Source: Undaria pinnatifida
Taxonomy: Eukaryota; Sar; Phaeophyceae; Laminariales; Alariaceae
DNA: 64,000 nt
Assembly (NCBI GenBank): GCA_012845835.1
Contig: JABAKD010000023.1
Location: forward strand, 19,764,691-19,828,690
Direction: 5' to 3'
The position numbers were made by a program, and so were the translations under genes. Under the pieces are notes generated by a model. The model saw only the letters and a list, made by a program, of their open reading frames with translations. It was not told the origin of the DNA and ran no database searches. Shown one piece after another: positions 1 to 10,200 of this stretch. Every line of letters starts with the position of its first letter. Positions within the stretch are counted from its first letter, which is position 1.

Positions 1-830
1 TTACGAACTAGACCATGAGTCGAAGATGCGGCTCCTCAAAACCCACTCCCACAACTCTAACCGTATGGCTATGGAGCCAGGAACACGCGAAGAAAAGCAG
101 TTGAAAGAAACGCAGACCCTACAACAAGGAAAAAGTCGCCCATCAAAAACCTGCCGTGTGCCGCCGGTGTGGCGGGGGGGGGGTAGAAAAGGCTCTAGAA
201 CCTGCCGCATGCCGCCGGTGTGGCGGGGGGGGGCAGGAAAGGCTCTACGGCAAACCAGTCGCTGAAAAGGCACAATGGCGAGGCGAGCCCGCGTCGATAT
301 GGAGGGGAACACAGACGCTAATAGAAGGGAGAAGTCATGCGAAAAACCTCCCGCGGGCCATCGGCAAGGCGGGCGGATAGACGAGGAAACGACGAATACC
401 CGGGATGGAAAGTGGCAACACTTACAGTCCCGCTAGGGGGGAAAGTGTTGAGACGAAAAAATGAGGTAGAACAAATACAACACACGAAGTATATCAGATG
501 ACACACAAACCCGTACATAGCCCTGTACCACGTTACGCGCGAACAAGGTACCCTGGTCGCCCCCCGGCTCTGGGCTGAGGAGGGCGTCGGCAGGGCGAAA
601 TTGAACAATGACAAAAGGCGACAGCCCTGCGCCTCAGATAGCGGCGTTTTACCCGAACCCTGACCCGGCACTCTAGCAGGGGGTTTGACAGGACAGGAAG
701 AAAAGTTAATCGAAGAACCTCCCCAAACCCAGACGAAGACCCTCAAGACACTACAAACAACCCAAAGACAAAGACTCAAAACTCATAACCCCAAAACCTG
801 AAGAACTATCAAGGAGCGGTGGCGGCTTGG
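1..830. other. No gene recognised; probable 3' tail of a gypsy element
   Basis: This stretch follows, in the minus-strand sense, the end of the gypsy-derived reading frame at 834-1223. It should therefore hold the element's 3' non-coding region and perhaps its LTR. No second LTR copy was found elsewhere in the window, so the LTR cannot be delimited. The only clear internal structure is the 51-bp duplication at 148-247. Short ORFs here have no recognisable domain. Confidence 0.35.
148..247. repeat. Tandem duplication, 51-bp unit, two copies
   Basis: The unit starts AACCTGCCG at 148 and again at 199. Both copies hold the block GCCGCCGGTGTGGCGGGGG and end in AAAGGCTCTA. The copies differ by a few substitutions near the start and after the G run. 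Confidence 0.85.
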
Positions 831-833
831 AAG

Positions 834-2312
834 TCAACTAGCCACGGCCGCGCCTTGAGATTCGTCTGCGTTACGTTGGATTCCCCGAGGAAACGCACTG
901 GCGATGTGAACTTGCAAGCACCAAGAGCCTCGTACGGCTCCCGTTGAAGTCGTGTAGCGTGCCGGGGAAAGAGGAAGTTTAATCGGTCCCGGGTCGTCGA
1001 GAAAGCGGACCAGGTATACCTTGTCCTCGGTAGTGCTCGCGCTGATTCTTCCAAGCCACCATAACCTATCGTCTCCCTTGTACTGAAAGCGGGCTCCCTT
1101 AGGGAGTACTGTGTCGTGGTAGCGACGGAGCCAATCGACGCGGGGAACCCAAGCGTAGCCCGGCGCTAGGAAACGTTCCCCGTTGTTGCGGGAGAGCTCG
1201 CGCTGTGCCGCCCTGATCCGCATTCTGCGGTAGAGGTGGTTGGTTTAGCGGTGCGAGTCCGGGGTTCCGGCCCAAAAACGCAAGATGTGGGAGCGGGAGA
1301 GGTGTAGGTCTATTTCCCACTCCTAGGAAGGTTCGGAGAGTCCCACCCAATGCGTTATGTACAGCACCGCGATGACGCCACCTCGCCCCCGTACCGACTG
1401 ATCACCAGTGATCTGCTCCACCTCCAGCCGTTGTAGGGGAGTCGAAACTCGTCTTGAGTGACGTGGTACGGCGGGGATTTCTTGGAGGATTTGTTGAGCA
1501 CGTACTGCGTCAGCCCCGCCGGTAGGTCCCCGCTGTCGTGAGAGTTGGCACAGGATTTGCAGCGCTCGATGCCCACACGCCGACGAGTGTCCGAACCGGG
1601 CAGACCGGAAGGGAGATCCAAATAGAGGAGGTTTCTCCCGAGCGGCGAACCGTCCGGGGTCTCGGCGGCGGAGCAGGGACCGACGGTCAGGACCTTGTAC
1701 GGGCCCGTCCAGTTAAACGCGAGTTTGGCCTTGAGTACCTTGGCGTCGGTGTTCGCCTTCACACCCTGGTGGATGGTGGAGGCAGAATTGTACACCCATG
1801 CCAAACCACCCACAGCGAAGTTAGGTGCTGGACGCAGCGCGTCGGCGAGGGCGAAGTTTCTGCGGGTAACACGCGAAACGATGAGGGCGTGGTGTGTGCG
1901 GACAATGTCGTTCGCGCGCTTTTGCCGGTCGGTGGTCAAGTCGCAATAGGCCAGGTGGTCACCGGCCAGACTCTGGTGTCTCACGACACCAGTGCGGTCG
2001 AAAACCGTCAGGGGGAGCCGTGGGAGTTTGCCCATATGGACCTCGTTGGGCGCCAGACCCGTCGCCGCGCTAACGGAATTGTTGTAAGCAAATTCCACGT
2101 GGGGCAGATGCAAGTCCCAATCGTCTTGTCTCTCGTTGACGACCATAGCCAGCATTTGGGCCATAGTGTGGTTTACCCGTTCAACGCCCCCGTTACAGTT
2201 GAGATGGTAGGAGCTTGTAGCAAGCTTGTGCACACCCAACAGCTGATGTACAGCTTGTGAAAGCTTCGAGCAGAACTGCAGTCGGTTGTCCAAGAGTATG
2301 GTGCGCGGGTAC
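834..2312 (-). pseudogene. Ty3/gypsy polyprotein, C-terminal part (second half of integrase, chromodomain, tail)
   Basis: Read on the minus strand, this is the downstream half of a Ty3/gypsy Pol protein. The open frame 2293-1355 carries the second catalytic Asp (in LLDN near its start) and the catalytic Glu (in NGGVERVN). These are followed by the integrase C-terminal region, with FNWTGPYKVL as a landmark. Near 1440 the frame shifts, and a chromodomain-like stretch (EQIT...GRGGVIAVLY...LSEPS) continues in another frame with a stop where Trp is expected. The tail resumes as an open frame at 1223-834. The first half of the same integrase lies on the far side of a copia insertion, at 8043-8760. 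Frameshift, stop and insertion make this a dead copy. Assignment to Ty3/gypsy with a chromodomain is secure; expression is not expected. Confidence 0.85.
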
Positions 2313-2528
2313 TGTTAGTTTGGATCGTCACAGCACGACGGTTACAAATGTTGTAGATGGTTGCGTATACTTTCGTAGGCGTTTTTATGTGATTTATCTT
2401 ATGAGAGGAGAGCTCCAGCACTCCGCTCTCTGCTCCTTCTCTCCTCTCTGTCCTGTAATACAACGAAGATGAGAACACTCGTCAGACCGCGAGGAGGTCA
2501 GGGCATCCAGGCTTGGACTCTACGAACA
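2313..2528 (+). repeat. 5' LTR of copia element 1
   Basis: Begins TGTTAGTTTGG and ends CTCTACGAACA, giving canonical TG...CA ends. It aligns along its full length with 7827-8042, with scattered substitutions. Confidence 0.93.
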
Positions 2529-2536
2529 CACTAGTG
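2529..2536 (+). promoter_or_regulatory. Putative primer-binding octamer CACTAGTG
   Basis: The eight bases directly after the 5' LTR are CACTAGTG. The same octamer, or AACTAGTG, directly follows the LTR end of the two other elements in this window (21523 and 24269). Position and conservation suggest part of the primer-binding site. It does not begin with TGG as a tRNA 3'-end site would, so the primer is unknown. Confidence 0.4.
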
Positions 2537-2659
2537 GCTTGAAAGTAGAAGTTCTGGTACCAGGAGCCAAGGATATCTGCACAGGAAAGAGACTCCTCTG
2601 ATGAGATTCAGCAGCTGAGGAATGAGCTTCAGTTGGTGATAGAGGAGAGACAAGCATCG

Positions 2660-4122
2660 ATGATGCATGATATGAGGGAGATGTTGGCCGAGCTCATGAG
2701 GAACAACGGCCCGTCGGAGTCCAGCAGCGCTGAGGGAAGCGCTGCTGTAAGGGCCCGCCCGCGAGGGGCTGAACCCACTGCTGTGAGGAGGAACGGCGCT
2801 GAGGACAGCGCTGCTGAAAGGGGTAGCCAACAAGGGGCTGAACCCACTGCTGCGGCACGACAAATTTCTGCTGTTGGTGCTGCTACTGCTGGAGGCGGAG
2901 CGCGAGGATATACAACAGCAGCAAGACAGACGACTTTTCGTGAGGATGCCTCGCGTAGTGTTAGAGTGACGGGACGCAGGGAAGCCGCTGTTCCTGTCGA
3001 AGTTGGCCCAGCAAGGGGTCAGCCAGACCAGCCAAGGGGGGCTGGAGAATGGGGGTCATACCCCGGCGGTGAGTTGGGAGTAGGATATGATATCCCCCTA
3101 CCTAGATTTGCTCTCAAACACACCGTTGTCCCACAATTTAGTGGGAAAAAGCCCGAATTCACTGCCTGGACCGGAGACGCCAGGTACTACGCGAAAGGAG
3201 TAGGCTTCCTGTCTGCGTTTGTGTCGGATCCACCCCAGTACGTTCCCGTAGGGGAATTGGATACCGAAACCTCGGTACTTGTCGAAAGGGGGTACAACCG
3301 CGAACGTGTACACATAGATGCACTCGCTTGGAATTTCTTATCGACGGCCCTAAAGAGCAAGAGCGACAAGAGTATCTTGCACAGATGCACCTCGCCGAGA
3401 GAAGCGTGGGAGGCGCTCCTAGCGTGGTACGGCCCTCAAACGACGGGGGCCAAATCCGACCTCTCCCGCCGCCTCAATAGTTTCAATATAGCGCCAAGAA
3501 GTAGCCCTTTAGAAGAGATGGGCAGGATTGAAGATCTTGCCGCAGAAATGCGCACAGCAGGAATGACCCTCGATGACCACATGATGTACACCATTTTCAT
3601 TGACGCTCTGCCTGCCGAATACGAGGTGGAGGCAAGGAACCTTGCATCTCGTGACAGTATCGGCCGCGAAGACACCATCAAGGTTGTACGAGAACGGCAT
3701 CACCGACTTTCTGGAAGCAGGAAGAAGGGGTCCAATGCTGGCCATGCCGGCCATGCTATGTTCGCCGGCGGCGGTGATGGTGCCAAAGAAAAGGGGCCGG
3801 CGGCGGTGCCCACCGGGAAGAAGACACCATCAAGGTTGTACGAGAACGGCATCACCGACTTTCTGGAAGCAGGAAGAAGGGGTCCAATGCTGGCCATGCC
3901 GGCCATGCTATGTTCGCCGGCGGCGGTGATGGTGCCAAAGAAAAGGGGCCGGCGGCGGTGCCCACCGGGAAGGTGGAGGCCGCGGAAAAGGAAAAGGAGG
4001 ACGTTGGGGACGGCAAGGACGCGGCGGTAAAGGCACCAACGAGGACGGTGGTGGCTCGGCCGCGGCTGCCGGCGGTGACGGCAGCAGCGCCAAAGCCGCC
4101 GGTGGTGGTACCTCCGAGGTGA
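2660..4122 (+). pseudogene. copia element 1 Gag
   Basis: The open frame reaches back to about 2561; 2660 is its first in-frame ATG. The N-terminal part is low-complexity and Ala/Arg/Gly-rich. The middle (about 3120-3720) matches the copia-type Gag (UBN2) fold, with landmarks FSGKKPEFTAW, AWNFLSTAL, SPREAWEALL and DALPAEYEVEARNL. A 152-bp tandem duplication starting at 3668 pushes the frame off by two bases and ends the original frame at 4030. The Ala/Gly/Lys-rich linker resumes in the correct frame at 3910-4122, just before the zinc knuckle. Gag normally packages the element's RNA in virus-like particles; this copy cannot make a continuous protein. Confidence 0.85.
3668..3971 (+). repeat. 152-bp tandem duplication within gag
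   Basis: Copy 1 spans 3668-3819 and copy 2 spans 3820-3971, starting GAAGACACCATCAAGG and ending CACCGGGAA in both. The copies are essentially identical, so the duplication is recent relative to the element. 152 is not divisible by three, so it frameshifts gag. Confidence 0.95.
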
Positions 4123-5980
4123 GATGCCACAGGTGTGGCAAGAAGGGTCATTGGAGGATCGACTGCACGGAGGAGCTGTGCAGCAGTTGCCACGGACGGG
4201 GGCACGCTGCTGATGTCTTACCCACATCAAAAGAAGAAGCTGTGCTGGCGGCGTCGGATGACGATGACGGTTCTGCTGCGGTCGAGGCTTCAGCTTTCAA
4301 GGCCAGAGAGACAGGCAAGTGCAGTAATGTTTCGGGCAAAAATAGGGAAGGGGAGTCGGCTTGGCAAGTGGGAGATGAGGCCTGGCTTTGCGATAGTGGA
4401 GCGTCTACTCACATGACGCCTTCCGCAGCTGGCATGATCAATTTTAGAGAGAGCATTTTGAAAGTGCGCATTGCTGACGGCTCAATCCGCACGATCAAAG
4501 GATACGGCGATATTAACTTTGTCTTTCGATCCGGAAACGTTCTTGTACGATTAACGCTCACTAATGTTGCGCACGTGCCAGACCTCCGATATAATCTATT
4601 TTCCCTACCCACTCTCGTGAAGCACGGTCACACTTTTGAAGGACCTCCCGCAGGGATCGTAGTCAAGCTTAAGTCTGAGCGTTTGATCGTGTTTCCGTTG
4701 ACCGGGAATCTTTGCAGCCTTTACGGCTACCGGGTCAACTGCAACACTAGGGGAGACGCCTGTGCTGTACTCGCCCCGGGAAAACTGCCAAACAAGCCCG
4801 TTGTCAACATAAACGACTACCACTGCGCGGCCGGACACTCCCACGAGGCACTGCTACGCAAGACCGCGGAGCAGCAAGGGGTCATCTTCGAGGGAAAGCT
4901 GCTGGAGTGCAAAGGGTGCTCCATGGCGAAGGGTCTCCGTCGCGGTATCAAGCAGTCCACACACACTCGAGCAGATAAGAAGCTCGGGAGGGTTTCTGTG
5001 GATTTGAGTGGGCCTAAGGTGGTAGAGACTGAGGGGGGAAAGCGTTATACTCTCATCGTGCGCGACGATTTTTCACGGTATACGTAAGTGTACTTTATGC
5101 GCCACAAATCGGACGCCGCGAAAACGTTCAAGCAGTTCCTCTCGGACACTCGTGCAGTTGGTGTCCCGTCACAGGTGGTGACCGTCCAATCCGATGGGGG
5201 CGGTGAATTTTGCGGGGGGGAGTTTGGCGACCTATGTAGGTCGCGATGCATTAAGCAAGAATTCACCACGGCCGACAGTCCCCATTACAATGGGGTAGCC
5301 GAGCGCGCGCTAGGTTTCATTGAGACGGTCGCAATGGCTGGTCGAACTCAAGCTCGTGAGCTTTTTCCCGGCGCGCAATTGCCGGCAACTGAATCGTTGT
5401 GGGCTGAAACGTCGCACTGGGCGTGCGATCCTCTGAACCGCACGGCAACGTCCGCTAACCCCGCAAACAAGTCGCCGCACGAGATGTAGTACGGTAAACC
5501 CCCCCCCCGGTAGTGCTTTTACTTTTCCCCAAGCCTGGCTACTGCAAGGTGAAGAGGAAAAACAAGTCTCAGCCGGGAGCACAGGAGTGTTTTTACCTGG
5601 GTCCTGCGCCAAACCACCCCCGAGACGCCGTACGAGTGCTGACCAAACACCGTACTCTGCGTATCACGCGCCATGTCACCTGGCAACGCTTGCCGCCTTC
5701 ACCATCTGTACCTGCCCCGATGCATGAAACCCTCTCCCAGGAAGAGCGGGGGTCCGAGGCCGACGACGAGATCACGTCAGATGGAGGTGGGGAGGGGGTG
5801 ATGGACGAGTAGAACGAAGATCTGGCTCGCCTGACCGACCTCGAAGTGACGTGGGGGGTTTGATCTGCACGCGTTCTTGCGGGAGCGCTCACAGGAGACA
5901 CCTGCTGCCGGCGATGCTGGTGATGTCACTCACAGGAGGCACCTGTCGCCGGCGATGCTGGCGACGGAACAGCCGAGACG
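4119..5980 (+). pseudogene. copia element 1 Pol: zinc knuckle, protease, integrase
   Basis: The order is a CCHC zinc knuckle (CHRCGKKGHWRIDC) near 4125, an aspartic protease site (LCDSGASTHMT) near 4387-4420, and a GAG-pre-integrase domain with His and Cys ligands (CHCAAGHSHE...ECKGCSMAKG) near 4830-4930. The integrase core follows, with first Asp in VDLSGP (about 5000), second Asp in QSDGGGEF (about 5190) and Glu in NGVAERALG (about 5300). A TAA at 5085-5087 interrupts the core where related copies have Trp. Another stop (TAG) follows SPHEM near 5487. The integrase C-terminal region with its GKPP motif continues to about 5690, then an acidic linker. All catalytic residues are still present, so decay is mainly by stops and frameshifts. 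Confidence 0.88.
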
Positions 5981-6407
5981 ATGGACTCGTCTCAAGGAGG
6001 CGCGGGAGGCGCCTCCTCGGTCCCGGCAGGGAGGGCCGGAGCAGTCGAGACGATGGATTCGTCTCAAGAGGGCGCGGTGGACGCCTCCTCGGTTCTGGCA
6101 GGGAGGGCCGGAAGCGGCTCAGACGCATCAGCAGCCTCCGGCACCGACCAAGGGAACGGCGAAGGTCCCCCCACGGTCCTGTCGGGCAGGGCAGTTAACG
6201 AGCTCAGTAGCTGGAGACGGCTACCCACGACAGTAATGGGCCGGACCCGAGGTCAGAGCCAACGTCTGCTGGATAAATCTGCTCAACGTCAGCGTGTGAT
6301 CGAGAACGCGACGTCTCCGGCAGTGCAAAAGTGGACGCAGTTTGGGAGTACAGTGGCAAATACATCCTGGACGACGGAGGATACAATGGCCATGATGGCC
6401 GGAGGAC

Positions 6408-7516
6408 TTGCTGCGGAAGAAAATACAGGGGAGTCAAACGTGTGCATGCCGAGTGGTTTTCCAGAAGAGTAGGACTGATCCTTGTGTTTTTCGCATGGTT
6501 GTGGATGGCAAGGCAGAGCTGATTATGGCCGTTCATGTAGATGACATTGTGATTGCAGGATCGGACGAGGCATGCAGAGGTTTCCATGCAACATTGAATA
6601 CTAAGTTTCCCACGAATAACCTAGGCGAGTTAACTTGGTGTACTGGTTGTGCTTTCAAGCGTAACTGGGAATTGGGCACGTTGTAGATCACGCAGAAGGC
6701 TTTCGTTGAAAGCATGCTGAATCGATTTGTGTTGAAAGCATGCTGAATCGTTTTGGTGTGAACTCGTCCTCTGACATCCCCGCGACCCCTGGCGTTGAAC
6801 TAGGTCCAAGAGAGGAGGGCGAACCAAATCGAGACTGGCCGTACAGGGAGGCTATGAGCAGTCTGATGTTGCTGTCGACCATGACGCGGCCAGACATCTC
6901 GAACGCGGTGCGTGCTGTGGCGCGCCGTTCTCAAATCCCCACCGACAGGCACTGGAAAGCAGTTCTGAAGATCATGGCATACCTCCACGGGACAAGGGGT
7001 ATGGGTTTGACTTTTGTAAGCGGTTCGGGATTGGATCTGACTGCATATAGCGATGCTGACTACGCTGATAAGTCGAATGACAGGCGCTCGGTGTCGGGGA
7101 CGGTTATTACCTTGGAGGGTGCTGCCGTCAGTTGGGCAAGTAGCACGCAGAGGTGCGGTACGTTGTCTACAGCAGAAGCAGAGTATGTAGCCCTGGGTGA
7201 AGGGGTGACGGAGGCTTGGTTTACGGAGGCAGTATTATCTTTCATTTGTCCAGAGCTAACCGGATCATGTGTCTGAGTAGTTGAAGATAATCAGGGGGGC
7301 ATAGCACTGGCTGAGAACCCTCTTAGTTCTGCGCGGAGCAAGCACATAGATGTGCGGTTCCATTTCGTCCGAGAGCTTCTTCGTGCAAATAAAATTTATA
7401 TTCCGTTCGTAGCTTCGGAAGAGCAGCACGCGGATATTTTGACAAAATCCCTTGCTGCGACCCCTTTTAAATCTCACCGTAAGTTTTTGTTGAACCTACC
7501 GTTGGGTGATGAGTAA
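6408..7516 (+). pseudogene. copia element 1 Pol: end of reverse transcriptase and RNase H
   Basis: The first part of reverse transcriptase is missing: homology begins near 6455 at FQKSRTDPCVF. The catalytic loop is present as VHVDDIVIAG near 6535. A stop at 6684-6686 and a 26-bp duplication break the frame. It resumes at 6740 with the copia landmark MTRPDISNAVRAVARRS and the RNase H region (YSDADYADKSNDRRS, STAEAEYVAL). A TGA at 7274-7276 comes just before the RNase H residues DNQG. The C-terminal landmarks KHIDVRFHFVREL and HADILTKSLA are followed by a final stop at 7514-7516. It is clearly a copia RT-RNase H remnant with no possible function. Confidence 0.88.
6705..6756 (+). repeat. 26-bp tandem duplication within the RT region
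   Basis: GTTGAAAGCATGCTGAATCG occurs at 6705 and again at 6731. The period of 26 shifts the frame by two bases, the same phase change as the gag duplication of this element. Confidence 0.9.
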
Positions 7517-7810
7517 GGGGTGTGAGCATTATTCGTACCATGTTTGAGTCATGCGAGGAATTATTTGTCAGGCCGCCACCCCACGCTACTTTGAGGAGCA
7601 TGGGTGAGTAGGGCTCTACTTAGCATTTTAATTTCTGGCCATGGTCATCGTTCGAATGCGGCCATTGTTACAATCACAATGGTTTGGATGACATATGACA
7701 TACAGGGGGTTTTGACCCGGTGGCCGGGTTTCCTCCTGCGGGACTGTCGTTAGCTGTTCGTTGGTCCTAGCTTGTTCTTTTGGATGCCCGTTTGGTCTCG
7801 TCACTGCTGT

Positions 7811-7826
7811 GAAGAGCCAGGGAGGG
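7811..7826 (+). promoter_or_regulatory. Polypurine tract of copia element 1
   Basis: GAAGAGCCAGGGAGGG lies directly against the 3' LTR, the expected place for the plus-strand primer of an LTR retrotransposon. Confidence 0.75.
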
Positions 7827-8042
7827 TATTAGTTTGGATCGTCACAGCACGACGGTTACAAATGTTGTAGAGGGTTGCGTTTACATTCGTAGGCGTTTTT
7901 ATGTCATTTATCTCATGAGAGGAAAGCTCCAGCACTCCGCTCTCTGCTCCTTCTCTCCTCTCTGTCCTGTAATACAACGAAGACAAGAACACTCGTCAGC
8001 CCAAAAGGCGGTCAGGGCATCCAGGCTTGGACTCTACGAACA
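7827..8042 (+). repeat. 3' LTR of copia element 1
   Basis: A 216-bp partner of 2313-2528. Its first two bases are TA instead of TG, a terminal mutation. It ends ACGAACA like the 5' copy and is followed by GGCAC, the imperfect target-site duplicate. Confidence 0.93.
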
Positions 8043-8760
8043 GGCACCCCCACAAGGGGATGTATTGGTTCACCAGGATATTGGCTGTAGCCTCCGCGGT
8101 GAACTCAGCGGCAGTGATGGGGAACATGTCGGCCCAACGACTGAAGCGATCGGTCAACAGCAGGATGTTTTTGCCTCGTGGTGTGACTGGAAGGAGGCCG
8201 AGATAATCAACACTGACGGCGACATCTAGACCTTCCGGCAGAGGCATTGTGATGATGGCCCAGCGGACAGTCAGCCGTGGGGTTTTCCGCGCTTGGCACT
8301 TCAAGCAGTGGCGAAGCCACCACCGGGTGCACACATTCATGCTAATCCATCAATTAAAACGCTCCAGCATGCGCAACGTGCGCGTGGTGCCAAGGTGACA
8401 AGAGGCCGTCGAGTGACAAGCTTGCATGATCCAAGGGCGCATGAGCAGGGGAACGTAGATGCGAACTAGCTCGTCGTTTAGCAGGCAAGCAACTCGCCCC
8501 ACAGAGTTGAGTTAGCCACACCTTGTTGGCGGCAGTGTCGGGTTACGGACGAGTAGGACGATGTCGTCGTCGGTTGCATGTAGTCGACCCCTATCCGCCA
8601 ACTCCTTGATGTCTTGAGGGGGATGGACGCTTGTGCGAGAGGTAGCACGCCAAAACGTCGGGTGGCAGGACCGATGGCCGGCCGATAGAAATGTAACGCA
8701 TCATGGCGTGGCACGTCGGTTCAGCGTGCTGCTCTCGCTTTCAATCGACATGTGAATAAC
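8043..8760 (-). pseudogene. Ty3/gypsy polyprotein, RNase H-integrase linker and first half of integrase
   Basis: This is the upstream half of the gypsy integrase split by copia element 1. The open frame 8340-7996 reads through LTVRWAIITMP into VDYLGLLPVTPRGKNILLLTDRFSRWADMFP, which holds the first catalytic Asp, and stops being gypsy at 8043. Next to it (about 8480-8341) is a zinc-binding HHCC region, with HLGTTRTLRMLERF and CLKCQ as landmarks. Further upstream, 8714-8478 holds the linker (PRHDALHFYRPAIGPATRRFGVLPLAQ) in a broken frame. Recognisable homology fades near 8760, so RT and most of RNase H are deleted or too diverged to see. Confidence 0.82.
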
Positions 8761-10200
8761 GCGCAACGGAATCAGCGAACCGTAATTCAGCAGCGTTGCC
8801 AAGAGCGTCCGACCTTGTATATGCGGTCGGCGTGTCACCAGGAGAAGGCGTGAGCCGTAAGAGAGGAGTTCCCATATAGGCTCTGCGTGGTTGCGGTCGG
8901 ACGGTAGTGGCACCGTGCGGACCGGCGAGTCGGCAAGAGCAGGGGTCGCGGCGGCGGGCGGAGCCAGCCACGGCCGAGGGACTCGCGGCGGGGTTGTACC
9001 TCGTCTGGAAAATGGCCGAGGGGCCCCGCCGGGCCCGAATCCATAATCTACAGCGGAGGTGTGTTACCCGTTGCTGTCGCTGTTCGTCGGCGCGTCGTCG
9101 ACGACGGAAGGGCTGGAGTGCCAAGCATGGCGAAGACGGACACAGTCGAACCGGTGGTCGCGGCGGGGGCCGTCTCCTATGTAGAACTCCAGGATAGATA
9201 AGTTGGCTGTGCGCTGGGCGTCGCTGCAGCCAGGGCGTCTGCGGAGCCCGTGCCGCCCTCGATGGGTATGGCAAAGCCCGAAGCGAAAACGGTGTCAGCG
9301 GCAGGCGAAATCGACCCGCGGCCGATACAGCCTTCGGTAGTGGCGACGGAGGCAGAAACACGAGCGACGAATCTCCCAGGGGAAGAAGAAAGGCCGTCAA
9401 TCCTTATTACGTGGCTCGTGTATTCGAAAATCGTGAAATACGGTAAAGGTGATAAGGAGCCCACCCAAGGAAGCATGTTCAGTGCGGGGCACGAGCCCAC
9501 CCAAGACCGTGCTTTCGGCGAGGGGTTCGAGTCCACCCAAAGCAGTGATTTCGGTATGGGGCACGAGCCCACCCAAGACAGTGCTTTCGGCGAGGGGCGC
9601 GAGTCCACCCAAAACGACCCCTGGGATCGGCGAAGAGGGAGCGCGCAGCCCGCGGGTCCGTAGGAGGTAGATACCGCTATCTCCAACGGGGTTGGGGCTT
9701 GTCAACCCCACGGGGTTGAAGTTTGTCAAGCCACTGCGGTCGAACTCCGCAGCAGGCCCTGGAAAACGGGCCAGAAAAATCGCCGATGCCGTTGGCGCTG
9801 CCTTTGCGGTACTCGAGTGTGCAATCGAACGCGGTGACGAACTCAAGCTACCGCTGGACTCGTGCATTGAGGGTCCCCACTTTGCCAGTGCTCTCCTATG
9901 ACTTGTGGCCGGAGGGTATGCGGAACTTTGTTCTCCACAGTACCTCGGAGGCGTTTGGGAGCCCAAACAATGCTGCCGGTCCCCAAACCGAGAGGAGTCC
10001 AGTACCTCTCCGAGTCGAGCGTTGCTCGACTGATATACGTGATTTTCATCGTGAACGAAACGTCGTCCAGCGTCACAGTACCCTCGACGAACCAGGGGCC
10101 GTGTTGTGACAGCGCAAAGTCAGGGGCGACGCCAGGAGCTATCTCCTGAACTCCACGGCTTTTAATTGGTCAACGCGCCCGAGAAAGTCGCGCAAGCTGA
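8760..10200 (-). other. GC-rich sequence, possibly gypsy Gag side; no domain recognised
   Basis: This lies where the 5' part of the gypsy element should be. Minus-strand frames at 10076-9843 (77 codons) and near 10200-10140 look coding-like (for example WTPLGLGTGSIVWAPKRLRG) but match no family I know. If it belongs to the gypsy element, an internal deletion has removed protease and RT. It could equally be unrelated sequence. Confidence 0.25.
9457..9636. repeat. 36-bp minisatellite, about five copies
   Basis: Units begin GAGCCCACCCAAG (or GAGTCCACCCAAA) at 9457, 9493, 9529, 9565 and 9601. A 36-bp period keeps any reading frame open and would encode a 12-residue repeat on either strand. Units alternate between two sequence types. 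Confidence 0.88.

Larger units (their letters stand above)
2313..8042 (+). mobile_element. Ty1/copia LTR retrotransposon inserted in a gypsy integrase
   Basis: A complete but degenerate copia element of 5,730 bp. It has two 216-bp LTRs, a polypurine tract just before the 3' LTR, and a gag-protease-integrase-RT-RNase H order typical of Ty1/copia. The 5 bp on the left (GGTAC, 2308-2312) and right (GGCAC, 8043-8047) fit a target-site duplication with one mismatch. Removing the element and one duplicate rejoins the minus-strand gypsy integrase reading frame across the site, which shows that the copia element came second. Damage includes a 152-bp and a 26-bp internal duplication (both shift the frame), in-frame stops, and an apparent deletion of the first part of reverse transcriptase. 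Confidence 0.93.

Noticed and set aside
1538-2260. A 240-codon plus-strand ORF overlapping the gypsy integrase
   Set aside because: It is the antisense shadow of the minus-strand integrase frame, which carries the recognisable motifs.
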